Positions 1 through 7,234 of a stretch of 10,269 bases of DNA are shown here, one piece after another. How positions within the stretch are numbered: position 1 is the first letter of the stretch; the number at the start of each line of letters is the position of its first letter. The DNA is from Gemmatimonadota bacterium. Its GTDB lineage: Bacteria; Gemmatimonadota; Gemmatimonadetes; JACCXV01; JAHWKZ01. The translations under genes and the position numbers were made by a program. The notes under the pieces were generated by a model that did not search any database, was not told where the DNA came from, and worked only from the letters and a program-made list of their open reading frames with translations. The DNA is taken from positions 1 to 10,269 of the forward strand of contig DAOWHI010000044.1 in assembly GCA_030641505.1 (NCBI GenBank), read 5' to 3'.

Positions 1-1113
1 GATACCACCGATCCGGAGCGAGCCCGTCTCCTTCGGGTTGAACGGATCAGACACGTCGTACTGCTTTATCTCCCCGGTCCCGAAACACGACACGTAGAGG
101 AAGCGGTCATCGACGGTCAGATTGATGTCCGTCACCAGCGGCGGCACCGCCCCGAACCCCTTGAGGAGCTCAGGCAGTTGGTCCGCTTCGGCTGGCTCCG
201 CCGGTATCGTGATCACCTTCTCGGCTTTCCATGCCACCGTCCCGTTGGCTTCGTCCCGGTGCCAAACCCAGACCGACGCCGACAGATCCTCGAGGCAGGT
301 CACCACACCGGCGAACCCATAGGCCTTGTTGGGATCGTGAGCCGGTCGAAGTTCGAGCACCATCTGATGTTGCGCGCCAAAATCGATCGCCTCGACGTGA
401 CTGCGTTTCGGGAGATCCCAAATGTGGATCTGGTGCCCGTACTTGCCGCCCAGCAACAGCTCGGGGTTCACACCGTTCTCGACCATGCTCGGCGTTCCCC
501 ACTCACTGGTGATAATCGTGTCGTGCCCCAGGTGCCACCAGAAGTCGTAAGCGAGGTGCTGCGGGCCACGATTCTTTTCCCAGGCCCCCCGAATCTCGAA
601 AGTCTCCGGGTCGATAACGAAGATCCCCCCGGGACCCTCTCCGTCGGGTGCCCCAAGCGCGCTCATGTAGATCCCGTCGGGGCCGCAATGAGATGTATGA
701 GGCCTCGAGTAGCCGGTCTTCTCGGCCAATTCTTCCGCCGAGATCGTCTTCTTGATGGTTGGGTTCCGCGGATCGGGCTTCGTATCGACGATCATAATCC
801 TCGACGAACGCAACCCGGGCACGACCAGGTATCGACGCTCCATGTGGGGGTGTGATGCGGTCGGGCACAGACACGAGCTGCAAGCATTCCAACCGAAATG
901 GTGCAGCTCATCGCCCACCTCCGGCATGTCGACCTTGCCAACGAGCTCGCCGTACGATTCGGAGCCGGGATCGACGTCGACAACGCCCATCGCATCGGGA
1001 AAACCCTTCAGCGTCGGGTTCAGCATCGCGACGTAAGCCAGCGATTCGGGCGGTGCCTCGGTCGCCAGCTTGGGCGATGGATAGAAGCTGGGGTCGGGTG
1101 TAAGTCTCGGCAC
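1..1113 (-). CDS. Selenium-binding protein SBP56 / methanethiol oxidase, 3' end outside window
   Basis: This encodes an SBP56-family beta-propeller protein; characterised members oxidise methanethiol to H2S, formaldehyde and H2O2, and are copper-dependent in bacteria. I read 371 in-frame codons from a GTG at 1113-1111 to base 1. The start has a strong Shine-Dalgarno, GGAGGT at 1126-1121, seven bases upstream. Landmarks that match my recollection of human SELENBP1 are DELHHFGWNACSSC (residues 68-81), SRPHTSHC, ITSEWG, LVTDI...DDRFLY and QYDVSDP. The human selenium-ligating Cys57 aligns with Gly55 here, while the CSSC pair (Cys78/Cys81) is kept. Family members are about 460-470 residues, so some 95-120 C-terminal residues lie outside the window. 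No signal peptide is visible, so the product is probably cytoplasmic, unlike the periplasmic MtoX of Hyphomicrobium. It is transcribed divergently from feoB. Family assignment is firm; the methanethiol substrate is inferred from the family. Confidence 0.93.
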   Translation of the reverse strand, partial: MPRLTPDPSFYPSPKLATEAPPESLAYVAMLNPTLKGFPDAMGVVDVDPGSESYGELVGKVDMPEVGDELHHFGWNACSSCLCPTASHPHMERRYLVVPGLRSSRIMIVDTKPDPRNPTIKKTISAEELAEKTGYSRPHTSHCGPDGIYMSALGAPDGEGPGGIFVIDPETFEIRGAWEKNRGPQHLAYDFWWHLGHDTIITSEWGTPSMVENGVNPELLLGGKYGHQIHIWDLPKRSHVEAIDFGAQHQMVLELRPAHDPNKAYGFAGVVTCLEDLSASVWVWHRDEANGTVAWKAEKVITIPAEPAEADQLPELLKGFGAVPPLVTDINLTVDDRFLYVSCFGTGEIKQYDVSDPFNPKETGSLRIGGI

Positions 1114-1149
1114 TCTTGTCACCTCCGATGGGTGTTAGGTCGTCTCTAG

Positions 1150-1180
1150 TTGTGAGTATAGTGGGGCAGACGAGTCACAA
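1150..1180. repeat. Inverted repeat TTGTGA-N19-TCACAA in the divergent intergenic region
   Basis: Perfect 6-base arms lie at 1150-1155 and 1175-1180, separated by 19 bases. They flank the candidate -10 of the SBP56 gene and sit in the 176-base gap between that gene and feoB. The half-sites look like CRP/FNR-type TGTGA/TCACA, but the spacing is far wider than the usual 6 bases. It could be an operator or a chance repeat. Confidence 0.25.
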
Positions 1181-1183
1181 AAG
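1155..1183 (-). promoter_or_regulatory. Possible promoter of the SBP56 gene
   Basis: On the minus strand there is a TATACT hexamer at 1160-1155, one mismatch from the sigma-70 -10 consensus. A weak CTTTTG lies 17 bases upstream at 1183-1178. Transcription would begin near 1148, giving a leader of about 35 bases that contains the GGAGGT ribosome site. The -35 is poor, so this is a tentative reading. Confidence 0.3.
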
Positions 1184-1289
1184 CGTAGACGCCCTGGTGA
1201 GCACACGCAACGGTCGGGATTTTCCCCTCAGAAGACGACAGCTATCGCCCGACAGACGGCGCCGGCGTGTCACCCTAGCCTGGAGAGAC

Positions 1290-3236
1290 ATGAGCGATAC
1301 CACACTGATCAAGGCGAGCGCGACGGGAGACACCGTGGTCCTGGTGGGGAACCCGAACGTCGGAAAGAGCGTGCTGTTCAAGAACCTCACCAGCCGCTAC
1401 GTCACCGTCTCTAACTACCCTGGAACGACCGTCGAGATCGTTCGCGCCGGCGCCAACTTCAACGGCCGGCGGCTACAAGTCATCGATACGCCCGGCCTCA
1501 ACGATCTCTCGCCCACCAGCGACGATGCCTGCGCAACTCGGGATCTGCTCGACGAGCACAAAGGATGCACCGTCGTCCAGGTGGCAGACGCCAAGAACCT
1601 CCGGCGCGCGCTCCTGCTGACCATGCAGCTGGCCGAGGTGGGATGCCCTCTGGTCCTCGTCCTCAATATGCTCGACGAGTTGGATGAGCGCGGAGGGAAG
1701 ATCGACACCTGCGCGTTGAGCAAGATCCTGGGCGTACCCGTTGTTTCGACCGTTGCGACCCGCGACTTTGGCACCGCGGACCTCATCGACGCGCTGCCGA
1801 ACGCCTCCCCGCCGCGCTTGGCGAAAAAACCCGCTACCGACACCGGCGACGCGTACGAGCGCAGCTGCGCGCGCCTCGAACAGGTCAACGAGATCGTTGC
1901 TAGGACGTACTCGATAACCCAGCCGGGCAGCGCTTCGCTTCGCGTCCGGCTCGGTTTCTGGGCGATGCACCCGGTAAAGGGGTTGGCCGTCTTGGGGCTG
2001 ATCCTACTGGCCGTGTTTTGGTTTGTCGGGTTGTTTGGCGCGGGCACCCTGGTCGACGTCCTCGAGGGTATGGTCTTCGAGCAGCGGGTTACCCCAGCGG
2101 CGATCCAAGCGGTGGATGCCGTACTGCCCTTTCCCCACGTGCACGAAACGGCGGCGATTCCTCACTCGATCGACCTCCCAGTGAGCCCTTTCCACGACGT
2201 CACCGTCAGTTCTGGCACGAGAGAGACGATCCGGCCAGCCTATTCACTATCCGCAGACACATCGCTGGGTTGGCTTCAGACGATACTCAGGTTCCTCCAC
2301 GATTCGCTCATCGGCGAGTATGGAGCGATTACAATGGCACTGAGCTACGCGATTGCGATCGTGCTCCCGATCGTCACGACTTTTTTCCTGGTCTTCAGCG
2401 TGCTCGAGGACTCAGGCTACTTCCCACGCATGGCGATAATGGTAAACCGAGCGTTTCGCATCATGGGACTGAACGGCAAGGCCGTGCTGCCGATGATCCT
2501 CGGACTCGGTTGCGACACGATGGCTACCATGACGACACGCATCCTCGACACCCATCGAGAGCGAGTCATCACCACTCTGCTCCTGGCCCTGGCCGTCCCC
2601 TGCTCCGCGCAGTTGGGCGTGCTGTTGGCCATGATGTCGGTATTGTCGCCTGTCGGAGCGCTGTTATGGATTGGACTGATCGTTGGGGTCATCCTCCTGG
2701 TCGGCTGGCTCAGCAGTCGCCTGTTCAACAGCGACACCAGCGACTTTATCCTGGAGATCCCGCCACTCCGGCGACCCCAGTTCTCGAACGTGCTCATCAA
2801 GACATACAGTCGGCTGAACTGGTATCTGCGAGAGGTGATCCCGCTCTTCGTAGTCGGGACCGCGATTCTGTTTCTGCTCGACAAGCTCCAACTTCTCCGC
2901 CTCATCGCGCGGATCGGAGAGCCGCTGGTGACTGGTTGGTTGGGATTGCCGTCACAGATGACGAACGCCTTCCTAATGGGGTTCCTGCGGCGCGACTTCG
3001 GCGCCGTGTACATCCTCGATGCAGCTACCGCTCCCGAACCATTGCTGACGCCGCTTCAGATCTTCGTGTCGATGGTCACTATCACGCTGTTCGTGCCGTG
3101 CATCGCCAACGTTCTCATGATCGCGAATGAGCACGGTTCGAAGGTCGCTTTAAGGATGGCCGGGTTCATTTTTCCGTTCGCGTTCCTCGTCGGAGGAATC
3201 GTGAATCAGGTAGGCAAGTGGCTGCTGGCTACCTGA
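1290..3236 (+). CDS. feoB: Ferrous iron transport protein B (FeoB)
   Basis: This is an inner-membrane Fe(II) importer with an N-terminal GTPase, 648 residues from ATG 1290. G motifs are GNPNVGKS (20-27, P-loop), the switch-I stretch VSNYPGTTVE (40-49), DTPG (66-69) and NMLD (126-129). A first membrane helix lies around 229-249, followed by a loop of about 80 residues and the Gate regions. LEDSGYFPRMA (372-382), GLGC (405-408) and PCSAQ (Cys438) match the conserved Gate cysteine motifs; Cys604 in a VPC motif matches the C-terminal one. DTMAT follows GLGC where E. coli FeoB has NVPS, which as I recall is usual for the clade with DTPG and VADAKNLRRALLL. I chose ATG 1290 because GGAG (1282-1285) precedes it and the P-loop then starts at residue 20. 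An in-frame extension to 1116 adds about 58 residues unlike FeoB. The protein is somewhat shorter than the usual 700-770. The FeoA-like gene overlaps its 3' end by 19 bases. Confidence 0.94.
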   Translation: MSDTTLIKASATGDTVVLVGNPNVGKSVLFKNLTSRYVTVSNYPGTTVEIVRAGANFNGRRLQVIDTPGLNDLSPTSDDACATRDLLDEHKGCTVVQVADAKNLRRALLLTMQLAEVGCPLVLVLNMLDELDERGGKIDTCALSKILGVPVVSTVATRDFGTADLIDALPNASPPRLAKKPATDTGDAYERSCARLEQVNEIVARTYSITQPGSASLRVRLGFWAMHPVKGLAVLGLILLAVFWFVGLFGAGTLVDVLEGMVFEQRVTPAAIQAVDAVLPFPHVHETAAIPHSIDLPVSPFHDVTVSSGTRETIRPAYSLSADTSLGWLQTILRFLHDSLIGEYGAITMALSYAIAIVLPIVTTFFLVFSVLEDSGYFPRMAIMVNRAFRIMGLNGKAVLPMILGLGCDTMATMTTRILDTHRERVITTLLLALAVPCSAQLGVLLAMMSVLSPVGALLWIGLIVGVILLVGWLSSRLFNSDTSDFILEIPPLRRPQFSNVLIKTYSRLNWYLREVIPLFVVGTAILFLLDKLQLLRLIARIGEPLVTGWLGLPSQMTNAFLMGFLRRDFGAVYILDAATAPEPLLTPLQIFVSMVTITLFVPCIANVLMIANEHGSKVALRMAGFIFPFAFLVGGIVNQVGKWLLAT

Positions 3237-3670
3237 CCTGCCCGCTCTGCGGCTTCGAGTTCGAGAAACTCGACACGCTCTGCGCGCACGGGTGTCCTCT
3301 CGGCGCGCTCTGCAACTTGGTCCGGTGTCCGAGTTGTGGCTTCGAGTTCCCCGAGACACCACGCAGTGTGTCCTGGCTTCGTGAGCTGCTTCGGAGGGAG
3401 TCGCCCGACTATTCAGACTTGCCGGTGGGCGTCCGTCCGGTCGGAGAACTCGAGAGTGGTGACCGCGCGAAAGTGCTCTGCCTGGGTGCAAAGAAACCGA
3501 CGCGTCAAAACACGTTGGCGGTCTTCGGTCTCGTCCCAGGAGCGGAGATCACGCTCCTGCAGAAGCGACCTTCCTGCGTTCTGAGAATCGGGGAAACCGA
3601 GCTGGCCCTCGACTCCGACATCGCACGCACGGTGCTGGTGCAGCGGATTGGTCATGACGAGACGTCGTGA
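3218..3670 (+). CDS. FeoA-domain protein with N-terminal cysteine-rich zinc-ribbon-like region
   Basis: This is a 150-residue protein in two parts. Residues 8-40 hold seven cysteines (8, 11, 22, 26, 32, 37, 40) and a histidine (24), arranged as two CPxCGFEF knuckles around CAHGCP; this looks like a zinc ribbon or other metal site. Residues about 70-147 form a FeoA/SH3-like beta domain (LPVGVRPVGELESGDRAKV ... VFGLVPGAEITLL ... ELALD). FeoA proteins bind and regulate FeoB, and the gene position supports that role. The start is GTG 3218, inside feoB and in another frame, with a 19-base overlap and only a weak ribosome site, so translational coupling to feoB is likely. Standalone FeoA is about 75-85 residues, so the N-terminal half is the unusual part. 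From memory, this architecture accompanies the same FeoB clade in other anaerobes. The ligand of the cysteine region is not known from sequence. Confidence 0.82.
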   Translation: MAAGYLTCPLCGFEFEKLDTLCAHGCPLGALCNLVRCPSCGFEFPETPRSVSWLRELLRRESPDYSDLPVGVRPVGELESGDRAKVLCLGAKKPTRQNTLAVFGLVPGAEITLLQKRPSCVLRIGETELALDSDIARTVLVQRIGHDETS

Positions 3671-3688
3671 TCTGTAGATCGACGCGCA

Positions 3689-3709
3689 CCCCTAGGGGAA
3701 AAACCCCTA
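3689..3709. promoter_or_regulatory. CCCCTAGGGG palindrome and overlapping hairpin upstream of the oxidoreductase operon
   Basis: A perfect 10-base palindrome, CCCCTAGGGG, lies at 3689-3698. Its right arm can instead pair with a second CCCC: TAGGGG (3693-3698), loop AAAAA, CCCCTA (3704-3709), a 6-bp hairpin. It sits 20-70 bases upstream of the first gene of the operon and 18 bases after the FeoA-like stop. There is no T-run, so it is not a normal intrinsic terminator. It may be an operator; G/C-rich dyads of this form are bound by NarL/LuxR-type regulators, but that link is only a guess. Confidence 0.4.
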
Positions 3710-3758
3710 CAACCCACCGCAAAGACCCTCCGACAGACAGGCCGATTTACTAGCACTT

Positions 3759-6050
3759 ATGCTGGAATTGGCGAAAAATACGATGGTCGAGATTCGCATA
3801 CACGGTCGAGGGGGCCAGGGCGGCGTCACGCTGGCCAAGCTCATCGCGACGTCCCGGTTCCTACAGGGCCAGTCGGTGCAGGCTTTTGGCCTGTACGCCG
3901 CCGAGCGCTCGGGCGCCCCGATCCAAGCGTTCTGCCGCTACGCCGACGACACGATTCACAACCGCAACCTCATCTACGAGCCGGATCACGTCATCGTCCT
4001 CGACCCCACGCTGGTAGGTCCCGGGATCACCGGCGGCCTGAAGCCGGGCGGTTGGATCCTCATCAACACGCCGGCGTCGCCCGACACGTTCCAGGAGCAG
4101 TTTTCAAGCAACCGGCTGGCCACCGTCGATGCTACCTCGATCGCCCGGCGCAACAAACTCGGGACTCGGACTGTCCCGATTGTGAACACGGCGCTGGCCG
4201 GCGCGGCAGTTCGGATGCTGGAGTTCAACCTCGAGGAGATGCAAGCTGCCATCGAGCACTTGGGGTTCACCGGCCCCAACCTGGCCGCAGCCAAGGAAGC
4301 GTACGATCAGCTGCGCACCTCCGAACCGGCAGAACTGCAAGCGGTTACTCGATCGAAAAGCGTCTCATCGACCGGCCTCTATCACGCCGATGAGGAGCGG
4401 GGCCCGAGTTTCGTGGAAGGGGCGGGCGGCGGTCTCCCCGGAATCGAAACCGGCCTGTGGGCGACCGAACAACCGCACCGCCAGCAGTTCATCCCACCCT
4501 GCAATCACGTATGCCCGGCAGGCAATGACGTCCAGGGGTTCCTGCAAGCCCTCGCTAATGACGACGTCGATAATGCGTTGGCAGTCATAGTCCGCACTTC
4601 CCCGTTCCCGTCTATTTGCGGGCGCGTTTGTCCGGCCCCTTGCATGGCGTCGTGCAACCGGGTCGAACTCGACGGCGCTGTCAACGTCCGCCAGCTCGAG
4701 CGGTACGCCGGGGATCACGGTCGAGCCACGGTCGAACCGTTGAACGAGCGCGACGAGCACGTAGCGGTGGTGGGCTCCGGGCCCGCCGGGCTCACCGCTG
4801 CGTACCATCTCGCCCGACTCGGCTACTACGTGACGATCTACGAGCAAGGCTGGGAGATCGGTGGGCTTTTGCGCACGGGGATACCCGGGTATCGACTGCC
4901 AGCCGATGTCCTCGACCGGGAGATTGGACGGATTCTCTCGCTCGGCGTCGACGTAGAGTTTGGCGAACCGATCGACCGAAATCGAATGCTCGAGCTCGCG
5001 CAAAGCCACGACGCCGTGCTCGTGGCCACCGGTCTCCAGGAGCTTCAGGCGCTGCGCCTTGGCGTTGGTGACGCCGAAGCCGTGGAGCAAGGGATCGACT
5101 TCCTGGACCGGTCGCACCGCGGAGAGGTGCGAGTGGACGGGGAGCACGTCGTCGTGGTGGGGGGCGGAAACACGGCCATGGATGCGGCACGGTCAGCGCT
5201 GCGCCTCGGCGCTACCAGCAGCCGAGTGATATACCGCCGCACGCGGCGCGAGATGCCGGCCATCGAAGAAGAGATCGAAGAAGCGCTGGAAGAGGGCGTG
5301 GTGATCGATTTCCTCATCCAGCCGATCACTCTGCAGCTCAATGAACGCGACGCCTCAAACGAGGGTCGACACCGGGTCGTCTGCCGTCACATGGAGCTCG
5401 GCGAGCCCGACGAATCGGGTCGACGAAGACCGGTAGAGATGGCCGGATCGGATTTCGAGATCGGGTGCGACCGGGTCATCCTGGCGCTAGGGCAGTCTCC
5501 CGATCTGAGCGTCTTCCCCGAGGGCACCGAGGTCAGGCAGGATCAGAAGTTGTTGGGGCTTTTGGAGACTCCCGTGTACGCGATCGGTGATTTCGCCACC
5601 CGGGACGGGACTGTGGCGGGCGCCATCGGCAGCGGCCGCCGCTCGGCATTTCACATCCATAATACTCTGAACGACATCGACGTCCCGGCCACGCGCCAAA
5701 ACGAATCGTCGGGCAACGTGGAGGTGTGGCGTGACGAGGTGATCCAATCGGAGAGCCTCAAACTCCACCTGTTCGAACGCCGTCTTCCTTCCAAGGGCGT
5801 CGCGGTCCCTCCCGAAGCCAGGCGCGCGACATTCGACGAGATCCACGCCGGCCTCACCGATCCCCGCGAGGCGAAGCGGTGCCTGTCGTGTGGTGTGTGC
5901 AACGAATGTGACCTCTGCGTGACGTTCTGCCCGGAGGGCGTGCTAAAGCGGGTCGGACACGACCTGGTATTCGACTACCCCCATTGCAAGGGGTGCGGTA
6001 TCTGCGTCACCGAGTGCCCACGCAACGTTGTTTTCATGAGTCACCTGTAG
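3759..6050 (+). CDS. 2-oxoacid:acceptor oxidoreductase gamma subunit fused to GltD-like FAD/NAD(P) module and 2x[4Fe-4S] delta domain
   Basis: This 763-residue polypeptide has three modules. Residues 9-186 are the gamma domain of pyruvate/2-oxoacid:ferredoxin oxidoreductase, opening with VEIRIHGRGGQGGVTLAK. Residues about 240-660 are a GltD/YgfK-like flavoprotein. It has an N-terminal Fe-S region with Cys248, Cys252 and CGRVCPAPCMASC (Cys287, 291, 295, 299), a FAD dinucleotide fold VAVVGSGPAGLTAAY (335 on) and an NAD(P) fold VVVVGGGNTAMDAA (464 on) followed by RRTRREMPA. Residues 708-763 are a delta-type ferredoxin with CLSCGVCNECDLCVTFCP and CKGCGICVTECP (from 743). The fusion could carry electrons between the thiamine site of the alpha/beta subunits, ferredoxin-type clusters and NAD(P)H. 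ATG 3759 has no Shine-Dalgarno; ATG 3783 (MVEIRIHGRGG) matches the usual gamma start and may be the real one. The alpha gene follows after 11 bases. Domains are certain; the acceptor is inferred. Confidence 0.92.
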   Translation: MLELAKNTMVEIRIHGRGGQGGVTLAKLIATSRFLQGQSVQAFGLYAAERSGAPIQAFCRYADDTIHNRNLIYEPDHVIVLDPTLVGPGITGGLKPGGWILINTPASPDTFQEQFSSNRLATVDATSIARRNKLGTRTVPIVNTALAGAAVRMLEFNLEEMQAAIEHLGFTGPNLAAAKEAYDQLRTSEPAELQAVTRSKSVSSTGLYHADEERGPSFVEGAGGGLPGIETGLWATEQPHRQQFIPPCNHVCPAGNDVQGFLQALANDDVDNALAVIVRTSPFPSICGRVCPAPCMASCNRVELDGAVNVRQLERYAGDHGRATVEPLNERDEHVAVVGSGPAGLTAAYHLARLGYYVTIYEQGWEIGGLLRTGIPGYRLPADVLDREIGRILSLGVDVEFGEPIDRNRMLELAQSHDAVLVATGLQELQALRLGVGDAEAVEQGIDFLDRSHRGEVRVDGEHVVVVGGGNTAMDAARSALRLGATSSRVIYRRTRREMPAIEEEIEEALEEGVVIDFLIQPITLQLNERDASNEGRHRVVCRHMELGEPDESGRRRPVEMAGSDFEIGCDRVILALGQSPDLSVFPEGTEVRQDQKLLGLLETPVYAIGDFATRDGTVAGAIGSGRRSAFHIHNTLNDIDVPATRQNESSGNVEVWRDEVIQSESLKLHLFERRLPSKGVAVPPEARRATFDEIHAGLTDPREAKRCLSCGVCNECDLCVTFCPEGVLKRVGHDLVFDYPHCKGCGICVTECPRNVVFMSHL

Positions 6051-6061
6051 CGGAGACGGAG

Positions 6062-7234
6062 ATGAGCATCGAAGTCGTATCTGGGAACCACGCGGCCGGC
6101 TACGCACTCAGCGTGGCGGGCGAGGCCAACCGAGGCGCCCGCGGCGCGAGCTGTGGGATCTACCCGATCACACCACAGACCGAGATCGTCGAATACGTGG
6201 CCAGTTTCCCGTTCCACAAGAGTCGGGTGGTACCGGTCGAGAGCGAGCACAGCGCGATGGCGGTGTCGATCGGGGCATCGCTGGCCGGTGCGCGTGCTTT
6301 CACCGCCAGCTCGTCGAACGGGATCGCCTACATGGTCGAGAATATCATGGTGGCGGGGTACTACCGGTTGCCGATCGTCATGGTGGCGGTGAACCGGACG
6401 CTGGGCCCACCGTGGAACATCTGGGCGGACCAGGGAGACACGTTGATGCTGCGTGATTTCCCTTGGATCCAATTCTACTGCGAGAGCAATCAAGAGGTGC
6501 TGGACACGACGCTGCTGGCATTCCGGCTCGCTGAAGACCATCGGATTCTCCTGCCTGCTCTGGTAGCGATGGACGCCTTCATCGTTTCGCATACCCAGGC
6601 CGAGACCGTACTGCCGGATCAGCCCACCGTGGATCGCTACCTCCCCGAGCTGGACCTACCACATCGGTTGCGACACGAGGACCCAAAGACGTTGGGTGGA
6701 CTCGTTTGGCCGGAGGTTGCGATGTCACTCCGGCAGGAAATCGACGAGGCGATGGGTCGCGTGGATGAAGTGCTCGCAGAGTGTCGAACCGCGTTTGTAG
6801 ACGTCTTCGATCGGGATCCGGGCGGCGCCGTCGAGACCCTCGGGACCGAGGACGCAGAGATCGTGATCATTGCCTCCTCGTCGATCGCGACGACAGTCCG
6901 AGAGATCGTAAAACAGCGGCGGCGCGCCGGTGAGAAGATCGGCCTCGTCAAGATCAAGATGTTCCGTCCGTTCCCCGAACAGGCACTACGGGAGGCCTGT
7001 CGCACGGCTAGGAAGGTGGCGATCCTCGACCGAAACTACGCGGCGGGTGTTGGCGGCGTCTTCTGGCAAGAAACAAAGGCGGCGTTTCAGGGGCACCGGG
7101 ACGATCTCCTCGTTCAGAACTACCTGACCGGACTGTGTGGAGGCGACGTCACACCGGCGATGGTCGAGGAGATCATCGCCGACGTCATTGCCCGCAGCGC
7201 CGAGACGAAGCCCGTCTGGATGGCTACACAATGA
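6062..7234 (+). CDS. 2-oxoacid:ferredoxin oxidoreductase alpha subunit
   Basis: This is a 390-residue PorA-type alpha subunit, which binds the 2-oxoacid and part of the thiamine pyrophosphate in CoA-dependent oxidative decarboxylation. YPITPQTE (34-41) carries Thr37, equivalent to pyruvate-contacting Thr31 of Desulfovibrio PFOR; Arg112 in NRTLGPP (111-117) lines up with its Arg114. Asp123 and Asp126 keep the DxxD pattern of that loop. The C-terminal half has the usual transketolase-C-like domain (KIKMFRPFPEQALREA, LDRNYAAGVGGVFWQE). The loop at 113-135 reads LGPP...ADQGD...RDFPW, where pyruvate enzymes commonly have LSAP...NDHSD...RDSGW, so the substrate may not be pyruvate. ATG 6062 has GGAG at 6052-6055 with a 6-base spacer; the open frame back to 5984 lies inside the previous gene and is rejected. 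It overlaps the beta gene by 4 bases (ATGA). Substrate unassigned. Confidence 0.93.
   Translation: MSIEVVSGNHAAGYALSVAGEANRGARGASCGIYPITPQTEIVEYVASFPFHKSRVVPVESEHSAMAVSIGASLAGARAFTASSSNGIAYMVENIMVAGYYRLPIVMVAVNRTLGPPWNIWADQGDTLMLRDFPWIQFYCESNQEVLDTTLLAFRLAEDHRILLPALVAMDAFIVSHTQAETVLPDQPTVDRYLPELDLPHRLRHEDPKTLGGLVWPEVAMSLRQEIDEAMGRVDEVLAECRTAFVDVFDRDPGGAVETLGTEDAEIVIIASSSIATTVREIVKQRRRAGEKIGLVKIKMFRPFPEQALREACRTARKVAILDRNYAAGVGGVFWQETKAAFQGHRDDLLVQNYLTGLCGGDVTPAMVEEIIADVIARSAETKPVWMATQ

Noticed and set aside
178..855. 225-codon open frame on the plus strand
   Set aside because: It lies wholly antisense to the SBP56 gene, whose protein matches its family along its whole length; the plus-strand translation is rich in Arg and Pro and resembles nothing known.
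1150..1180. CRP or FNR binding site
   Set aside because: The half-sites resemble TGTGA/TCACA, but the 19-base gap between arms does not fit either protein's site.
1116..1289. In-frame upstream extension of feoB by about 58 codons
   Set aside because: The extra residues are Arg/Ser-rich and unlike FeoB N-termini; ATG 1290 has GGAG at the right distance and puts the P-loop at residue 20.
2018..3130. 370-codon open frame on the plus strand inside feoB
   Set aside because: It is in another frame across FeoB membrane motifs that are clearly conserved; its translation is low-complexity Arg/His/Asp-rich, typical of a shadow frame in G+C-rich DNA.
3693..3709. Intrinsic terminator after the FeoA-like gene
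   Set aside because: The stem is only 6 bp and no run of T follows on either useful side.
4365..5147. 260-codon open frame on the minus strand
   Set aside because: It is antisense to the FAD-binding part of the gamma-GltD-delta fusion and has no recognisable motif.
5265..5300. Purine-rich GAAGAAGAGATCGAAGAAG stretch as a repeat or regulatory element
   Set aside because: It is explained by coding for the acidic EEEIEEALEE helix of the flavoprotein module.
5984..6061. Upstream extension of the alpha-subunit frame
   Set aside because: It overlaps the ferredoxin cysteines of the previous gene; ATG 6062 has a good ribosome site and gives the standard PorA N-terminus.
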